Part shown: one piece after another, positions 37,788 to 47,600 of the stretch
How the letters are laid out: every line of letters begins with the position of its first letter
Position numbering within the stretch: position 1 is the stretch's first letter
NCBI GenBank assembly: GCA_026400735.1
Contig: JAPLOL010000044.1
Span: 2,501-66,500, forward strand
Origin: Alphaproteobacteria bacterium
GTDB taxonomy: Bacteria > Pseudomonadota > Alphaproteobacteria > Caulobacterales > Aquidulcibacteraceae
Length of the DNA: 64,000 nucleotides
Direction: 5' to 3'
Notes under the pieces: model-generated
Databases searched by the model: none
The model's input: only the letters and a program-made list of their open reading frames with translations
Told to the model about the DNA's origin: nothing
Program-made: the position numbers and the translations under genes

Positions 37788-38756
37788 TTAGAATTTCAGC
37801 GCTTCGCCGTCGAAGCCGGGCAGCTTCAAGGTGATGAACAAATCGCGCAGCTCTTGGCGGGCCGCCACGTGCGCCATGCGCATGTCCACGGGGACGCCCT
37901 CGCCGTCGAGGTCGAGCAGCGTCAGTCCTTGAGGGAAAAGCTCCCGAAAAATCACGCGCTCAGAAAGACCGGGCGCCAACCGGAAGCCAATGCGGCTGGA
38001 GAGCGTCGACAGCGCTTTTCCGACACGCTGTTTATTCTTGGCTTCGATCTTTGATGTCGCCGTACGGTTGCGCAGCACCACCCAGTCGATCGGCGTGCGC
38101 GCGGCGAGTGCCTTCTTCTTGCGGCTCTCCCAGACCATTTCGCTGTAGATCGACGGACGCACGATATCGGCGCAGTTCTCGTCGATATCTCCCAACAGGT
38201 CGAAATCCACAAAACTGTCGTTGAGCGGCGTGATCAAGGTATCCGCCCAAGAGTGAGCGAGCCGAGCCAGATAGGAATCACCGCCAGGGCTATCGATGAC
38301 GATGAAGTCACAAGTCTCGGCGAGCCGCTTCAGAGCAGAGCGGAAAGCTGCATCCTCCTCGGCCTCCGCGTCGTCCATCGAGCGCTGTGCGCTTTCCTGC
38401 AGCTCCAGGATCTGAGGCGACGGCAGGTGCGCGCCGCGCGTTGCGATCCAGCGTGAGCGGTTCTCGATATAGCGGGTGAGCGAACGCTGGCGGACATCGA
38501 GATCAAGCACGCCGGTCCGGCGTCCCATCCGCATCAACGCCACGATCACGTGCATCGCGACAGTCGACTTGCCGGCGCCGCCCTTTTGGTTGCCGACAAC
38601 GATCACATGCGCGCGACGCGGTTCAAGTTCAGGCTCGAAGGCATGGGCAAGGCTCACCGGCGCGCCCCGCCCAGCTGGACGGGCGCTGCGCTCTTGAACT
38701 GAGCTGCTGCGCCGACACACATGCGTTAAACCTCGTTGATCGAGGTTAAGGCACAC
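37788..38756 (-). CDS. mipZ: MipZ-like division-plane positioning ParA-family ATPase
   Basis: 'RAHVIVVGNQKGGAGKSTVAMHVIVALMRMGRRTGVLDLDVRQRSLTRYIENR', 'DFIVIDSPGGDSYLARLAHSWADTLITPLNDSFVDFDLLG' (MipZ pattern); true start likely internal. Confidence 0.9.
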   Translation of the reverse strand: MCLNLDQRGLTHVCRRSSSVQERSARPAGRGAPVSLAHAFEPELEPRRAHVIVVGNQKGGAGKSTVAMHVIVALMRMGRRTGVLDLDVRQRSLTRYIENRSRWIATRGAHLPSPQILELQESAQRSMDDAEAEEDAAFRSALKRLAETCDFIVIDSPGGDSYLARLAHSWADTLITPLNDSFVDFDLLGDIDENCADIVRPSIYSEMVWESRKKKALAARTPIDWVVLRNRTATSKIEAKNKQRVGKALSTLSSRIGFRLAPGLSERVIFRELFPQGLTLLDLDGEGVPVDMRMAHVAARQELRDLFITLKLPGFDGEALKF

Positions 38757-38802
38757 TTAAGCGGCTTGACGCCCGCTCGCCTCCCATGGATTGCGAACCG
38801 GA

Positions 38803-39651
38803 ATGATCACTCCCCTGCCAGTCGTCCGCGACGTTCCCTCGCTCCGCAAAGAGATCGTGACCTGGCGCGCGTCGGGCTTGAGGGTGGGCTTGGTGCCGAC
38901 GATGGGCGCTCTTCACGAAGGCCATCTCTCACTTGTGCGCACGGCGAAAGAGAAGTGCGATCGTGTCGTCACGACTTTGTTCGTCAACCCGCGCCAATTT
39001 GCGCCTCATGAGGATTTCGAGCGTTATCCGCGCGACGAAGCGGGTGATTCAGCGTTGCTCGCCAGCGCAGGGTGCGATTTGCTCTACGCGCCAGAGCGCG
39101 CCGTGATGTACCCGGAGGGCTTCGCCACCAATGTCATCGTCAGCGATGTCTCGACGCCGCTCGAAGGCGAATTTCGCCCGCACTTCTTTGGCGGCGTCGC
39201 CACTGTGGTCGCCAAGCTATTGCTGCAGTCTCTGCCCGACGCGGCGTTCTTCGGTGAAAAGGATTACCAGCAACTCCAAGTGATCGAGCGCATGACGCGT
39301 GATCTCGACATCCCCGTGGCGATTGAAGGTTGCGCAACGGTGCGTGAGCATGACGGCCTCGCGATGAGCTCACGCAACGCATATCTCAACGCCTATGAGC
39401 GCCGCATCGCGGCGCGGCTAAATCATATCATGCACGACGCCATTAAGGCGGTGCGAGGCGGTGCGGCGATTGCAGCCACGGAGGCTGAAGCGGCTCGCCA
39501 CCTCCTCGCCGCCGGCTTTACCAGCGTGGACTACATAGCTATTCGCGACGCGGAAACGCTTTCGTCGATCACCGACCTCTCGCGACCCGCGCGCATTCTC
39601 GCGGCCGCCTGGCTGGGCAAGACGCGGCTTATCGACAACATGGCAGTCTGA
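38803..39651 (+). CDS. panC: Pantoate--beta-alanine ligase
   Basis: 'VGLVPTMGALHEGHLSLVR', 'TTLFVNPRQFAPHEDFERYPR', 'FFGEKDYQQL'. Confidence 0.97.
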   Translation: MITPLPVVRDVPSLRKEIVTWRASGLRVGLVPTMGALHEGHLSLVRTAKEKCDRVVTTLFVNPRQFAPHEDFERYPRDEAGDSALLASAGCDLLYAPERAVMYPEGFATNVIVSDVSTPLEGEFRPHFFGGVATVVAKLLLQSLPDAAFFGEKDYQQLQVIERMTRDLDIPVAIEGCATVREHDGLAMSSRNAYLNAYERRIAARLNHIMHDAIKAVRGGAAIAATEAEAARHLLAAGFTSVDYIAIRDAETLSSITDLSRPARILAAAWLGKTRLIDNMAV

Positions 39652-39799
39652 TTAGGGCGTGCGCTAGGCGTATTCCCTCGATAGCGCCGCCGAATTTTCC
39701 CCGCTCAGGCGTTTGGAACGGAACTGCGGCGCGCGCCGGTTAATCCTTACCGGCAGGGCGCACCTGGGAGAGTGTGGCGCCGTCGAGGGGAGCCAAATA

Positions 39800-42196
39800 A
39801 TGACCCGCAAACGCAAATGGGCGTATGCAGTCAGCGCGATCGCGATCGCACTGATGCTGACGCCAAATCTCGTCTGGGCGCAGGATGCTGCACCGGTCGA
39901 AGAAGAAGAAATCATCGTCACAGCCACGCACCGCGCACAATCGATTCAAGACGTGCCGTTCTCCGTGAACGCGCAAACGCAAGAAGACATCGAGCGCAGC
40001 GGCGCGACGTCGCTGGAAGATCTGAGCCGCAACGTAGCCGGCATGAGCGTTCAAAACCTCGGACCTGGCCAAAGCCAAGTCTCGCTCCGCGGCGTCTCCG
40101 CCGGTCAAATCGTTCGCGACCAGCCGGGCGTCAAAGAACAAGTCGGCGTCTATCTTGATGACTCGGTCATCTCGCTCTCGCTCTTCACGCCGGACCTTGA
40201 TCTCTACGATCTGAACCGCGTCGAGACTCTGCGCGGCCCGCAAGGCACGCTGTTCGGTTCCGGCAATGTCGGCGGCACGATCCGCTACATCACCAACCAA
40301 CCTGATCTCGATGTGTTCGAAGGCTCGCTCGAAGGCCAGCTGAACATGATCGAAGATGGCGGCGAAGGCGGCCATCTCAAAGGCATGATCAACGTGCCGC
40401 TCGTGCCGGGCGTTCTCGCCATGCGCGCTGTAGGCTATCACACAGAATACGGCGGCTTCATCGATGCGCTCCGCGAAGGCGGGGGCGTCAGCGAAGACGT
40501 CAACGATGGTGAGCGTTCGGGCGTGCGCCTCGCGTTCGCGATCCAACCGTCGCCGAACCTCTCGATCACCCCGCGCTTCATCTATCAGAACGTGCAAGTG
40601 AACGGGTTCAATCGCCAAGAGGTGTTCAACCTCTTCGCCAACCCCTTTACCGGCGCCCTTCCCGGCGGTCGCACCCCGGTGATGTTCCAAGAGCGTCAAC
40701 AATATCTGTTGCTCGACGAAGAGTTCAGCGACGAGATGTTCCTGGCTGACCTCAATGTGAATTATGACTTCGGCAACGTGCAGCTCACCTCGGTGACCAG
40801 CTACGTCAACCGCAGCATTCTCGCGAGCCGCGACGCCAGCGCGCTCACGGGCAGCGTCTCGGTGGACCTCGGTTTCCCGAATGCGGCCGTCGTGCTGCCG
40901 TCGAACCTGCGTGACACCACCGACCTGGAGCAATTCACGCAAGAAGTGCGCTTGGCTTCGGATTACGACTCGCCATTCCAGTGGCTTGTCGGCGCCTTCT
41001 ACTCAGACGTTGACCGCTCGTATCGTCAACGTCTGCCAACGCCCGGCTACGATGCGTTCACTGACGCTACGCTTGGCGCCGGCACATCGGCAGCGGTTGC
41101 AAACGGCTTCCCGGCCAACTCGCCGTACAATTCCGACCTGCCCTACAACATCCGTCAGTGGGCGTTGTTCGGTGAAGCAAGCTATGACCTAACCGAGCGT
41201 CTGACGGTCACCGCTGGCGCGCGTTACTACCAATTCGACGAAAAGCGTGACTTCGTCTCCGGCGGCCTCTTCGCCAACGGCGACCGTCGCCACGACGAAA
41301 CGTCGTCGAACGGCATCACGCCGCGCATCATTGCCAGCTACGACCTGACGCCTGAAGTTGCCTTGAACGTTCAGGCCAGCCAAGGCTTCCGTCTGGGTGG
41401 CGTCAACGATCCGCTGAACATCCCGCTCTGCTCAGCTGCGGACGTCGCTATCTTCGGCGGCTATCAAAGCTACCAGGACGAAACGTCGTGGAATTACGAA
41501 GCTGGCGTGAAGGTGACGCGTCCGCGCTACACCTTCAACGGGGCCGTGTACTACAACGACATCAGCGACCTGCAGGTCACGCTCGACGCGGGCTCATGTT
41601 CATCGCGCGTTGTCTTCAACGTGCCGGACGCTCACGCGGCCGGTGTCGAAGTTGAGTTCGGTTGGGAGCCAGTTGATGGCTTGCAACTAAGCCTGGCTGG
41701 CGGCTGGACCGAAGCCCAATTCGACTCGACGGTTGTCGACGGTCTCGGCAACGTTCTGGGCGGCATCCAAAAGGGCAACCGCTTGGCGTCAGTTCCGGAA
41801 TGGCAAGCTTCGGCGACGGCCGCCTATTATTGGCCGATCAGCTGGGGTGAAGGCATGGAAGCCTTCGTCGCTGGCTCAGTCCAGCACATCGGCAACCGCT
41901 TCACGCAACCGGGCGACCAAGTCCCAGGCGCGGGCAACTTCCGTTCAAACCTGGCCTTCGGCGGCGCCACCGGCACGGGCGTGACGGCGCTCAACCTCGA
42001 ACTGGAAGAGTACACGCTGCTCAACCTGAACGCGGGCGTTCAAAACGACGATTGGGGCGTCACGCTCTTCGTCAACAATGCAACGGATGAGAATGCCAAT
42101 CTCTCGTTCGACCGCGAACGTGGCGGCCGGGCGCGCTTGGCCTTCTCGACCAACCAACCTCGGACGATCGGCGTAACCGTTCGCCGCAACTTCTAA
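39800..42196 (+). CDS. TonB-dependent receptor
   Basis: Signal peptide; TonB-box-like EEEIIVTATHR; plug 'SIQDVPFSVNAQTQEDIERSGATSLEDLSRNVAGMSVQNLGPGQSQVSLRGV'; terminal F. Confidence 0.94.
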   Translation: MTRKRKWAYAVSAIAIALMLTPNLVWAQDAAPVEEEEIIVTATHRAQSIQDVPFSVNAQTQEDIERSGATSLEDLSRNVAGMSVQNLGPGQSQVSLRGVSAGQIVRDQPGVKEQVGVYLDDSVISLSLFTPDLDLYDLNRVETLRGPQGTLFGSGNVGGTIRYITNQPDLDVFEGSLEGQLNMIEDGGEGGHLKGMINVPLVPGVLAMRAVGYHTEYGGFIDALREGGGVSEDVNDGERSGVRLAFAIQPSPNLSITPRFIYQNVQVNGFNRQEVFNLFANPFTGALPGGRTPVMFQERQQYLLLDEEFSDEMFLADLNVNYDFGNVQLTSVTSYVNRSILASRDASALTGSVSVDLGFPNAAVVLPSNLRDTTDLEQFTQEVRLASDYDSPFQWLVGAFYSDVDRSYRQRLPTPGYDAFTDATLGAGTSAAVANGFPANSPYNSDLPYNIRQWALFGEASYDLTERLTVTAGARYYQFDEKRDFVSGGLFANGDRRHDETSSNGITPRIIASYDLTPEVALNVQASQGFRLGGVNDPLNIPLCSAADVAIFGGYQSYQDETSWNYEAGVKVTRPRYTFNGAVYYNDISDLQVTLDAGSCSSRVVFNVPDAHAAGVEVEFGWEPVDGLQLSLAGGWTEAQFDSTVVDGLGNVLGGIQKGNRLASVPEWQASATAAYYWPISWGEGMEAFVAGSVQHIGNRFTQPGDQVPGAGNFRSNLAFGGATGTGVTALNLELEEYTLLNLNAGVQNDDWGVTLFVNNATDENANLSFDRERGGRARLAFSTNQPRTIGVTVRRNF

Positions 42197-42219
42197 TCAC
42201 GCAAAGATCAACCTCCTCG

Positions 42220-42249
42220 GGGCCGCGGCAAAAGCTGCGGCCCTTTTTC
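42220..42249 (+). terminator. Rho-independent terminator after TonB-dependent receptor
   Basis: gggccgc-ggcaaaagct-gcggccc followed by ttttt. Confidence 0.8.
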
Positions 42250-42278
42250 TTTGCGATTGGCCCGCTTAGGCTCGGCGC

Positions 42279-43826
42279 ATGAGCTGGGACAAAGACATTG
42301 AAGAACTCCGCCGCCGCGAAGCGTTGGCTGAGCGGATGGGCGGCGATGATCGCGTCGCACGCCAGAAGGCATCGGGAAAACTGACGGCGCGCGAGCGCGT
42401 CGACGCGCTGCTCGATCGGGGCAGCTTTCACGAGACCGGCAAGATCGCCGGCAAAGCGGAATACGGCGCCGACAACCAACTCGCATCATTTCGCGCCACG
42501 CCGTTCGTGATCGGTCGCGGAGAAATCGATGGCCGCCCGGTGTGCGTGCAATCGGATGACTTCTCTGTCCGCGGCGGGGCCGCCGATGCGGGCATATGGC
42601 AGAAGCTGGTCTTCGCCGAGCAGATGGCGAACGAATATCGCATGCCGCTCATACGCATGGTCGACGGCACCGGCGGCGGCGGCTCCGTGAAAATGTTGGA
42701 GAAAGATCCGCGCACTTACATTCCGCAGACCCCGGGCTGGGAATGGGTCGTCGCGAATATGGCGAGCGTGCCGGTCGTGGCGCTCGCGCTTGGGCCATGC
42801 GCCGGCTTGGGCGCGGGTCGCGTGGCGGCAAGCCACTACAGCGTCATGGTCCAAGGCCTGAGCCAAGTGTTCGTCGCAGGCCCTCCCGTTGCAAAGGCGA
42901 TTGGTGAGAACGTCGACAAGGAAGGGCTCGGCGGCGCTGACATCAACGGCAAGAACGGCGTCGTCGATGACATCGTCGCCACTGAAGGCGAAGCATTTGC
43001 CGCTGCGCGAAAATTTCTCTCGTACCTGCCCGCTTCGATCCACGAACGCCCGGCGCGCATAGAGACAAACGATCCAATCGATCGACGCGACGACACTTTG
43101 ATCAACGCCGTGCCGCGCGATCGACGCGTGCCCTATCGCATGCGCCGCATCGTAGAGGCGTGCGTGGATGCCGGCACATTCTTCGAAACCGGCCGCCAAT
43201 GGGGCCGGGGCCTCATCACCGGTTTCGCGCGCATCGATGGCTACAGCGTCGCCGTGCTCGCAGGTGATCCGCACTTCATGGGCGGCGCGTGGACCGCGGA
43301 CGTGTGCCGCAAGCTCATCAAGCACGTAGACCTCGCGCAGACATTCCATTTGCCAGTCGTCCACTTCGTCGACTGCCCAGGGTTCGCTGTCGGCGTAAAG
43401 CACGAGCGCGCGGCGACAGTGAAACTCGGCGTGCAAGCAATGGCCGCCGTTTATCAAGCGCGCGTGCCGTGGTGCTCCATCGTCGTGCGCCAAGCGTTCG
43501 GCCTTGCAGGCTCCGCGATGATGAATCCAACGCGCACCAAGTTGCGCTATTGCTGGCCATCCGGCGATTGGGGTTCGCTGCCGCTTGAAGGCGGCATCGA
43601 GGCTGCGTTCAAAGCGGAACTCGAAGCCCACGCCGATCCCGCTACGCGCCTTGCCGAAATCCGCGCCTGGGCCGAAGCATTGCGCTCGCCCTTCCGCACT
43701 GCCGAGAGCTTCTACGCGGAAGAGATCATTGACCCGCGCGATACGCGAGCCCTGTTATGCGAGTGGGCGACCCTGGCGCAGCGCGCGACGGAAACCGGTC
43801 CAAGCAGCTTTGGCATGAGGCCATAA
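42279..43826 (+). CDS. Acyl-CoA carboxylase, carboxyltransferase (beta) subunit
   Basis: 'KLTARERVDALLDRGSFHETG', 'DDFSVRGGAADAGIWQKLVFAEQMA', 'VDCPGFAVGVKHERAATVKLG'. Confidence 0.92.
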   Translation: MSWDKDIEELRRREALAERMGGDDRVARQKASGKLTARERVDALLDRGSFHETGKIAGKAEYGADNQLASFRATPFVIGRGEIDGRPVCVQSDDFSVRGGAADAGIWQKLVFAEQMANEYRMPLIRMVDGTGGGGSVKMLEKDPRTYIPQTPGWEWVVANMASVPVVALALGPCAGLGAGRVAASHYSVMVQGLSQVFVAGPPVAKAIGENVDKEGLGGADINGKNGVVDDIVATEGEAFAAARKFLSYLPASIHERPARIETNDPIDRRDDTLINAVPRDRRVPYRMRRIVEACVDAGTFFETGRQWGRGLITGFARIDGYSVAVLAGDPHFMGGAWTADVCRKLIKHVDLAQTFHLPVVHFVDCPGFAVGVKHERAATVKLGVQAMAAVYQARVPWCSIVVRQAFGLAGSAMMNPTRTKLRYCWPSGDWGSLPLEGGIEAAFKAELEAHADPATRLAEIRAWAEALRSPFRTAESFYAEEIIDPRDTRALLCEWATLAQRATETGPSSFGMRP

Positions 43827-43935
43827 TTGTGTGGCGGCGCCGTAATGTAACGGACATTACCGCTCGTCGCGTGGGCCGGTTGATCAATCGCAAGGCCTGC
43901 GCGGCAAGGACACTGCGTCGGCTAGCACGCTCCCG

Positions 43936-44703
43936 ATGGGGAGCCCAAAATCACAGATAGAACTGCCGTCTGACGCTGCTCAGAATGCGTACATCGACCT
44001 GCTCAAGCGCTCTGTCACGAACTACCCCTATCTCGGCGGGGACACGCCGTTCGAGCGCTTTCGCTGCATCGTCCACTACGATCTCCCGCGCGCGCAGTGG
44101 ACAATCGACCCACTTGCCCGACCGATCACTTTGCTGACGAAGGGTCAGCTCGACCTCGTCGAACATTCGATCCTCTCCGTTGAACAACGCGGCGTACCGG
44201 GCGACTTCATCGAAGCAGGCATCTGGCGTGGCGGCGTGATCATTCTCATGCGCGCCATGCTGAATGTTCATGGCATCACCACCCGGCGCGTGTTCGCAGC
44301 CGACTCATTCGAAGGCATCCCAAAGAACACCCGCGCCTTGAACGACCCGGTCGATGCCTGGCGCGACCGCTGGTCAGCATCTTTGGAAGAAGTAAAGGGC
44401 AACATCGAACGCTTCGGCCTGCTCGATGATCGCATCGAGTTCGTGCCGGGCTACTTCGCCGACACGCTACCGAAGTTCACAGATCAAAAATTCGTGCTGA
44501 TGCGCCTGGATTCCGATTCCTACGACTCCGTCGAAGAGTCGCTCGTCTATCTCTATCCACGCCTCTCAAGGGGCGGCATCATCATCATCGATGATTGGCA
44601 TTTGGTCGGCTGCAAAGCCGCAGTCGAAAACTATCGCGCGCGGCACGGCGTTCACGAAGAGCTAAAAGTCCACGACGGCAACGCTTATTGGATGAAGAGC
44701 TAG
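43936..44703 (+). CDS. TylF/MycF family O-methyltransferase
   Basis: 'VPGDFIEAGIWRGGVIILMRAML', 'VFAADSFEGIPKN', 'LMRLDSDSYDSVEESLVYLYPRLSRGGIIIIDDWH'. Confidence 0.9.
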   Translation: MGSPKSQIELPSDAAQNAYIDLLKRSVTNYPYLGGDTPFERFRCIVHYDLPRAQWTIDPLARPITLLTKGQLDLVEHSILSVEQRGVPGDFIEAGIWRGGVIILMRAMLNVHGITTRRVFAADSFEGIPKNTRALNDPVDAWRDRWSASLEEVKGNIERFGLLDDRIEFVPGYFADTLPKFTDQKFVLMRLDSDSYDSVEESLVYLYPRLSRGGIIIIDDWHLVGCKAAVENYRARHGVHEELKVHDGNAYWMKS

Positions 44704-45473
44704 CGCGCGCTCTCAACACGACGCCGCTGAATGGTCGTCGTATTTGTCCTTTGCTCTGTAGCACCGTGCGCATCAGTCAAAGCGACCTCTGAAACGACTA
44801 TTCGCTGGGTCACCCAACCATCAGAGTCTGCCTCATATCGCGTGGTGATTGTGCCCTCATAGCGGTCGGCCGCACGCCCCCGCAGCGCTGCCTCCATAGA
44901 CAGTGCGGGTTCCCCCACCATTTGAGCGACAGCGATATCGGTCTCGGCAAGCTCGCGACGCAGCGCTTCTGAATCTATCGGCTCCACCCGTGTGCTCGCA
45001 TCTCCAGGACGGAGATCGAACGCTTCCAGCGTACGTAAAACGGATTGTGGATCGCATTCGATTTTGATCGACGTCCACGTGAATATCCAACGCCCGCACG
45101 CGGACTCCGGAATTTCCGCGTACACCAGCCACGCCCTGAGGCGCTCTTCCAACTCTGACGCGTTAAGCAACTGAAATGCGCCGCCTGCTGGCTTGAACAC
45201 GCGTGCCGGAAATTGCCAATTGCGCGTCCGATCCTCTGCAGCGCTAGCGGGCAGATCGAACTCCAACTCGACGCCGCCATCGCGCACCGCGACCACACGC
45301 TCAACGAGAGTTGAACGCGAATGCGAGCTTCCCTGTGAACCCTCACCTCGAGATTCGGAGACAGTCTCGAGCCGGATTTCATTGAGATCGCCGACATGAT
45401 CGACGCTTTGAGCAAACGCCGACGGCGCGAGCAGCAGCGCCATCGCAGCGAGCAAACCCTGCATCAGCTGCAT
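44700..45473 (-). CDS. Hypothetical secreted protein
   Basis: Start at MQLMQGLLAAMALLLAPSAFAQ (signal peptide); no recognised family. Confidence 0.65.
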   Translation of the reverse strand: MQLMQGLLAAMALLLAPSAFAQSVDHVGDLNEIRLETVSESRGEGSQGSSHSRSTLVERVVAVRDGGVELEFDLPASAAEDRTRNWQFPARVFKPAGGAFQLLNASELEERLRAWLVYAEIPESACGRWIFTWTSIKIECDPQSVLRTLEAFDLRPGDASTRVEPIDSEALRRELAETDIAVAQMVGEPALSMEAALRGRAADRYEGTITTRYEADSDGWVTQRIVVSEVALTDAHGATEQRTNTTTIQRRRVESAR

Positions 45474-45517
45474 CGCGATCCTCTCCCTCAACGCAATACT
45501 AGGCAGACGCGGCCAAA

Positions 45518-45553
45518 TAGCAAAAGGGCCGCTGGCTTTCGCCAACGGCCCTT
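45518..45553 (-). terminator. Rho-independent terminator downstream of 45579-46637
   Basis: Minus-strand aagggccgttggc-gaaa-gccagcggcccttttgct. Confidence 0.8.
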
Positions 45554-45578
45554 CCGTTAGTCCTTCGCTTGATCAGCG

Positions 45579-46637
45579 TTACGGCGTCGTCGTGGCCGGA
45601 ACCGGCGCGGTCGTCGCCGGAGCTTCGGCCGCCGGCGCGTTGGCCGGGACTGCCGCTGCTTCGCTCGCCGGAGCGATGCGGGTCAGCGCGCTGATGTCCA
45701 CGCCTTGCGGCACGACGTAGTAGATTTCGCGATTGCGCGAGCCACCGGCTTGCGTCGCGTCGTCGTGGTACACTTCGTACGTGACCCAATCGTCTTCACG
45801 CGTCGCCGGGTTGTCGAGGTGCGCGGCGCCGAGGAGTGCATCCATCGGGTCGTACACTTGGCCAATGACGTTGGCTTCCTCGCCCGTGTAAACAACGCGG
45901 AGTGCTTGGCCGGCCGGCGTTTCGCCAGTCTTGCCGATCAGCAGTGCGCGCGGCTGGCGGCCCGAATATGGGTAGCCGATTTGATAGCAATATTGATTCG
46001 AGACGACACGCGGCTCGACTGCCATCAGATCGCCGTTCACGCTCAGGCGGTTCGCCGACATGACTGGCGGGATCGCGACCACCGCTTGGCCGACGATCGA
46101 GCTGACTGATTCAGGCGACGTGTCCGAGCAATTTTCGACATAGAAGAACGGACGCGCGGTCAGATCGACGACGTTGTACTGAAGGCCAGCAAACGTAGCG
46201 TTCGGCAGCGCATTCAGATCGGTTTCGACAGCGCTCGCTGCACCAGCGATCAGAGGCGCAACTTCACCACCGGTGAAAGCCGCAACGCGGTTCAGCGGGT
46301 TGGCGCCGAGGTCTTGTTCGAGCTTCACGTTGACGTTCGAGCCTTCGCCAGCAGCGGTGACCGTGTAGGTCACGCGGCCAGTGCCACCCGCAGCGTACGC
46401 GACCGGTGCGGTCACAGTGTCGCCTTCGGTGGTTGGGGCTTCGGCAATGGTCACGCCTTCAACGACCGTGGCGCCCACTGGCGTCGAAGAAAGACGAGCG
46501 AGAACCGTTGCGGCCGGACGCTCAATCTCAAGCGTTTGGCTGCGGCTCGCGGTCTTCGGACCCAAGAAATACAGCGCAGCGCCAAGTCCCAGCACTACGA
46601 CTACAGCGATTAGAATTGTGCGTCCCACAGCGGCCAT
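45579..46637 (-). CDS. Membrane-anchored SRPBCC/polyketide cyclase-like hypothetical protein
   Basis: N-terminal TM then 'SRSQTLEIERPAATVLARLSS'; Ala/Pro-rich C-terminal tail. Confidence 0.6.
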   Translation of the reverse strand: MAAVGRTILIAVVVVLGLGAALYFLGPKTASRSQTLEIERPAATVLARLSSTPVGATVVEGVTIAEAPTTEGDTVTAPVAYAAGGTGRVTYTVTAAGEGSNVNVKLEQDLGANPLNRVAAFTGGEVAPLIAGAASAVETDLNALPNATFAGLQYNVVDLTARPFFYVENCSDTSPESVSSIVGQAVVAIPPVMSANRLSVNGDLMAVEPRVVSNQYCYQIGYPYSGRQPRALLIGKTGETPAGQALRVVYTGEEANVIGQVYDPMDALLGAAHLDNPATREDDWVTYEVYHDDATQAGGSRNREIYYVVPQGVDISALTRIAPASEAAAVPANAPAAEAPATTAPVPATTTP

Positions 46638-46811
46638 TTACGCCTGCCCTCCTTGAGCTTCTGCCCCCTCGGCGGCGCTTCACTACCAAATCGGGTGGTA
46701 TGACCAAACCGAATAATGTGGGAACCAGGGTTGCAGCCGGCTCTCCGAGAGCTTTTCCGCTGCGGCGCCACATGCTCTAAGGCCGTGATTCAGCGGAAGG
46801 AACGCCGGAAA

Positions 46812-47600
46812 ATGAGCAAGGGCGTCACATATGGCGACTATCTGCGATTGCCGGAACTTTTGGCTGCGCAACGACCGCAAACTGCCGAACACGACGAGCT
46901 CCTTTTCGTCATTCTGCATCAAACGATGGAACTGTGGATGAAGCAGGCCATCCATGAACTCGGCGCGGCCCAAGCTGAAGTGAGAACCGGAAACCTCGTC
47001 CCTGCGTACAAACACATGGCGCGCATTTCGCGCATCCAAGCCGTGATGACGCAAACCTGGGACATCCTCGCGACGATGACGCCGGCGGACTATCTCAACT
47101 TCCGCAACTTGCTCGGCACGAGCTCAGGCTTTCAGTCGGCGCAGTTTCGGGTGCTGGAATACAAACTCGGCATCAAAGACGAGTCGTTCCTCAAGTTTCA
47201 CGACGCCGGCAGCGACGATCGCAAGATGCTCGAAGACGCGCTCAATGCGCCCAGCCTCTATGACGACGCGCTGCGCCAACTCGCCAAAGAATTCGAAATT
47301 CCGAAATCCGCCTACGAACGCTCGCCCGGTGCGCCATATGCGCCAAGCGAAGTCGTCGAGAATGCATGGCTCGAAGTGTATCGTGACACAGCGAAGTATT
47401 GGTCGCTATACCAACTCGCTGAAAAACTGATCGATCTCGACGACGCATTCCTCACCTGGCGGCACAAGCACGTGCTGACCGTCGAACGCATCATCGGCCG
47501 CAAGCGCGGCACTGGCGGCACCGAGGGCGTCGGTTATCTACAGCAAACGCTAACCCGCCGCGCCTTCCCCGAGATTTGGTCACTTCGGACGAAACTATGA
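46812..47600 (+). CDS. kynA: Tryptophan 2,3-dioxygenase
   Basis: 'VTYGDYLRLPELLAAQ..EHDELLFVILHQTMELWMKQAIHEL', 'NFRNLLGTSSGFQSAQFRVLEY', 'WRHKHVLTVERIIGRKRGTGGTEGVGYLQQTL'. Confidence 0.96.
   Translation: MSKGVTYGDYLRLPELLAAQRPQTAEHDELLFVILHQTMELWMKQAIHELGAAQAEVRTGNLVPAYKHMARISRIQAVMTQTWDILATMTPADYLNFRNLLGTSSGFQSAQFRVLEYKLGIKDESFLKFHDAGSDDRKMLEDALNAPSLYDDALRQLAKEFEIPKSAYERSPGAPYAPSEVVENAWLEVYRDTAKYWSLYQLAEKLIDLDDAFLTWRHKHVLTVERIIGRKRGTGGTEGVGYLQQTLTRRAFPEIWSLRTKL

Noticed and set aside
39740-40942. 400-aa ORF antisense to the TonB-dependent receptor
   Set aside because: High-GC shadow frame, His/Arg/Val-rich with no family signature; the sense strand is a clear TonB receptor.
42486-43631. 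381-aa ORF antisense to the acyl-CoA carboxylase
   Set aside because: Shadow ORF; the sense frame carries unmistakable carboxyltransferase motifs.
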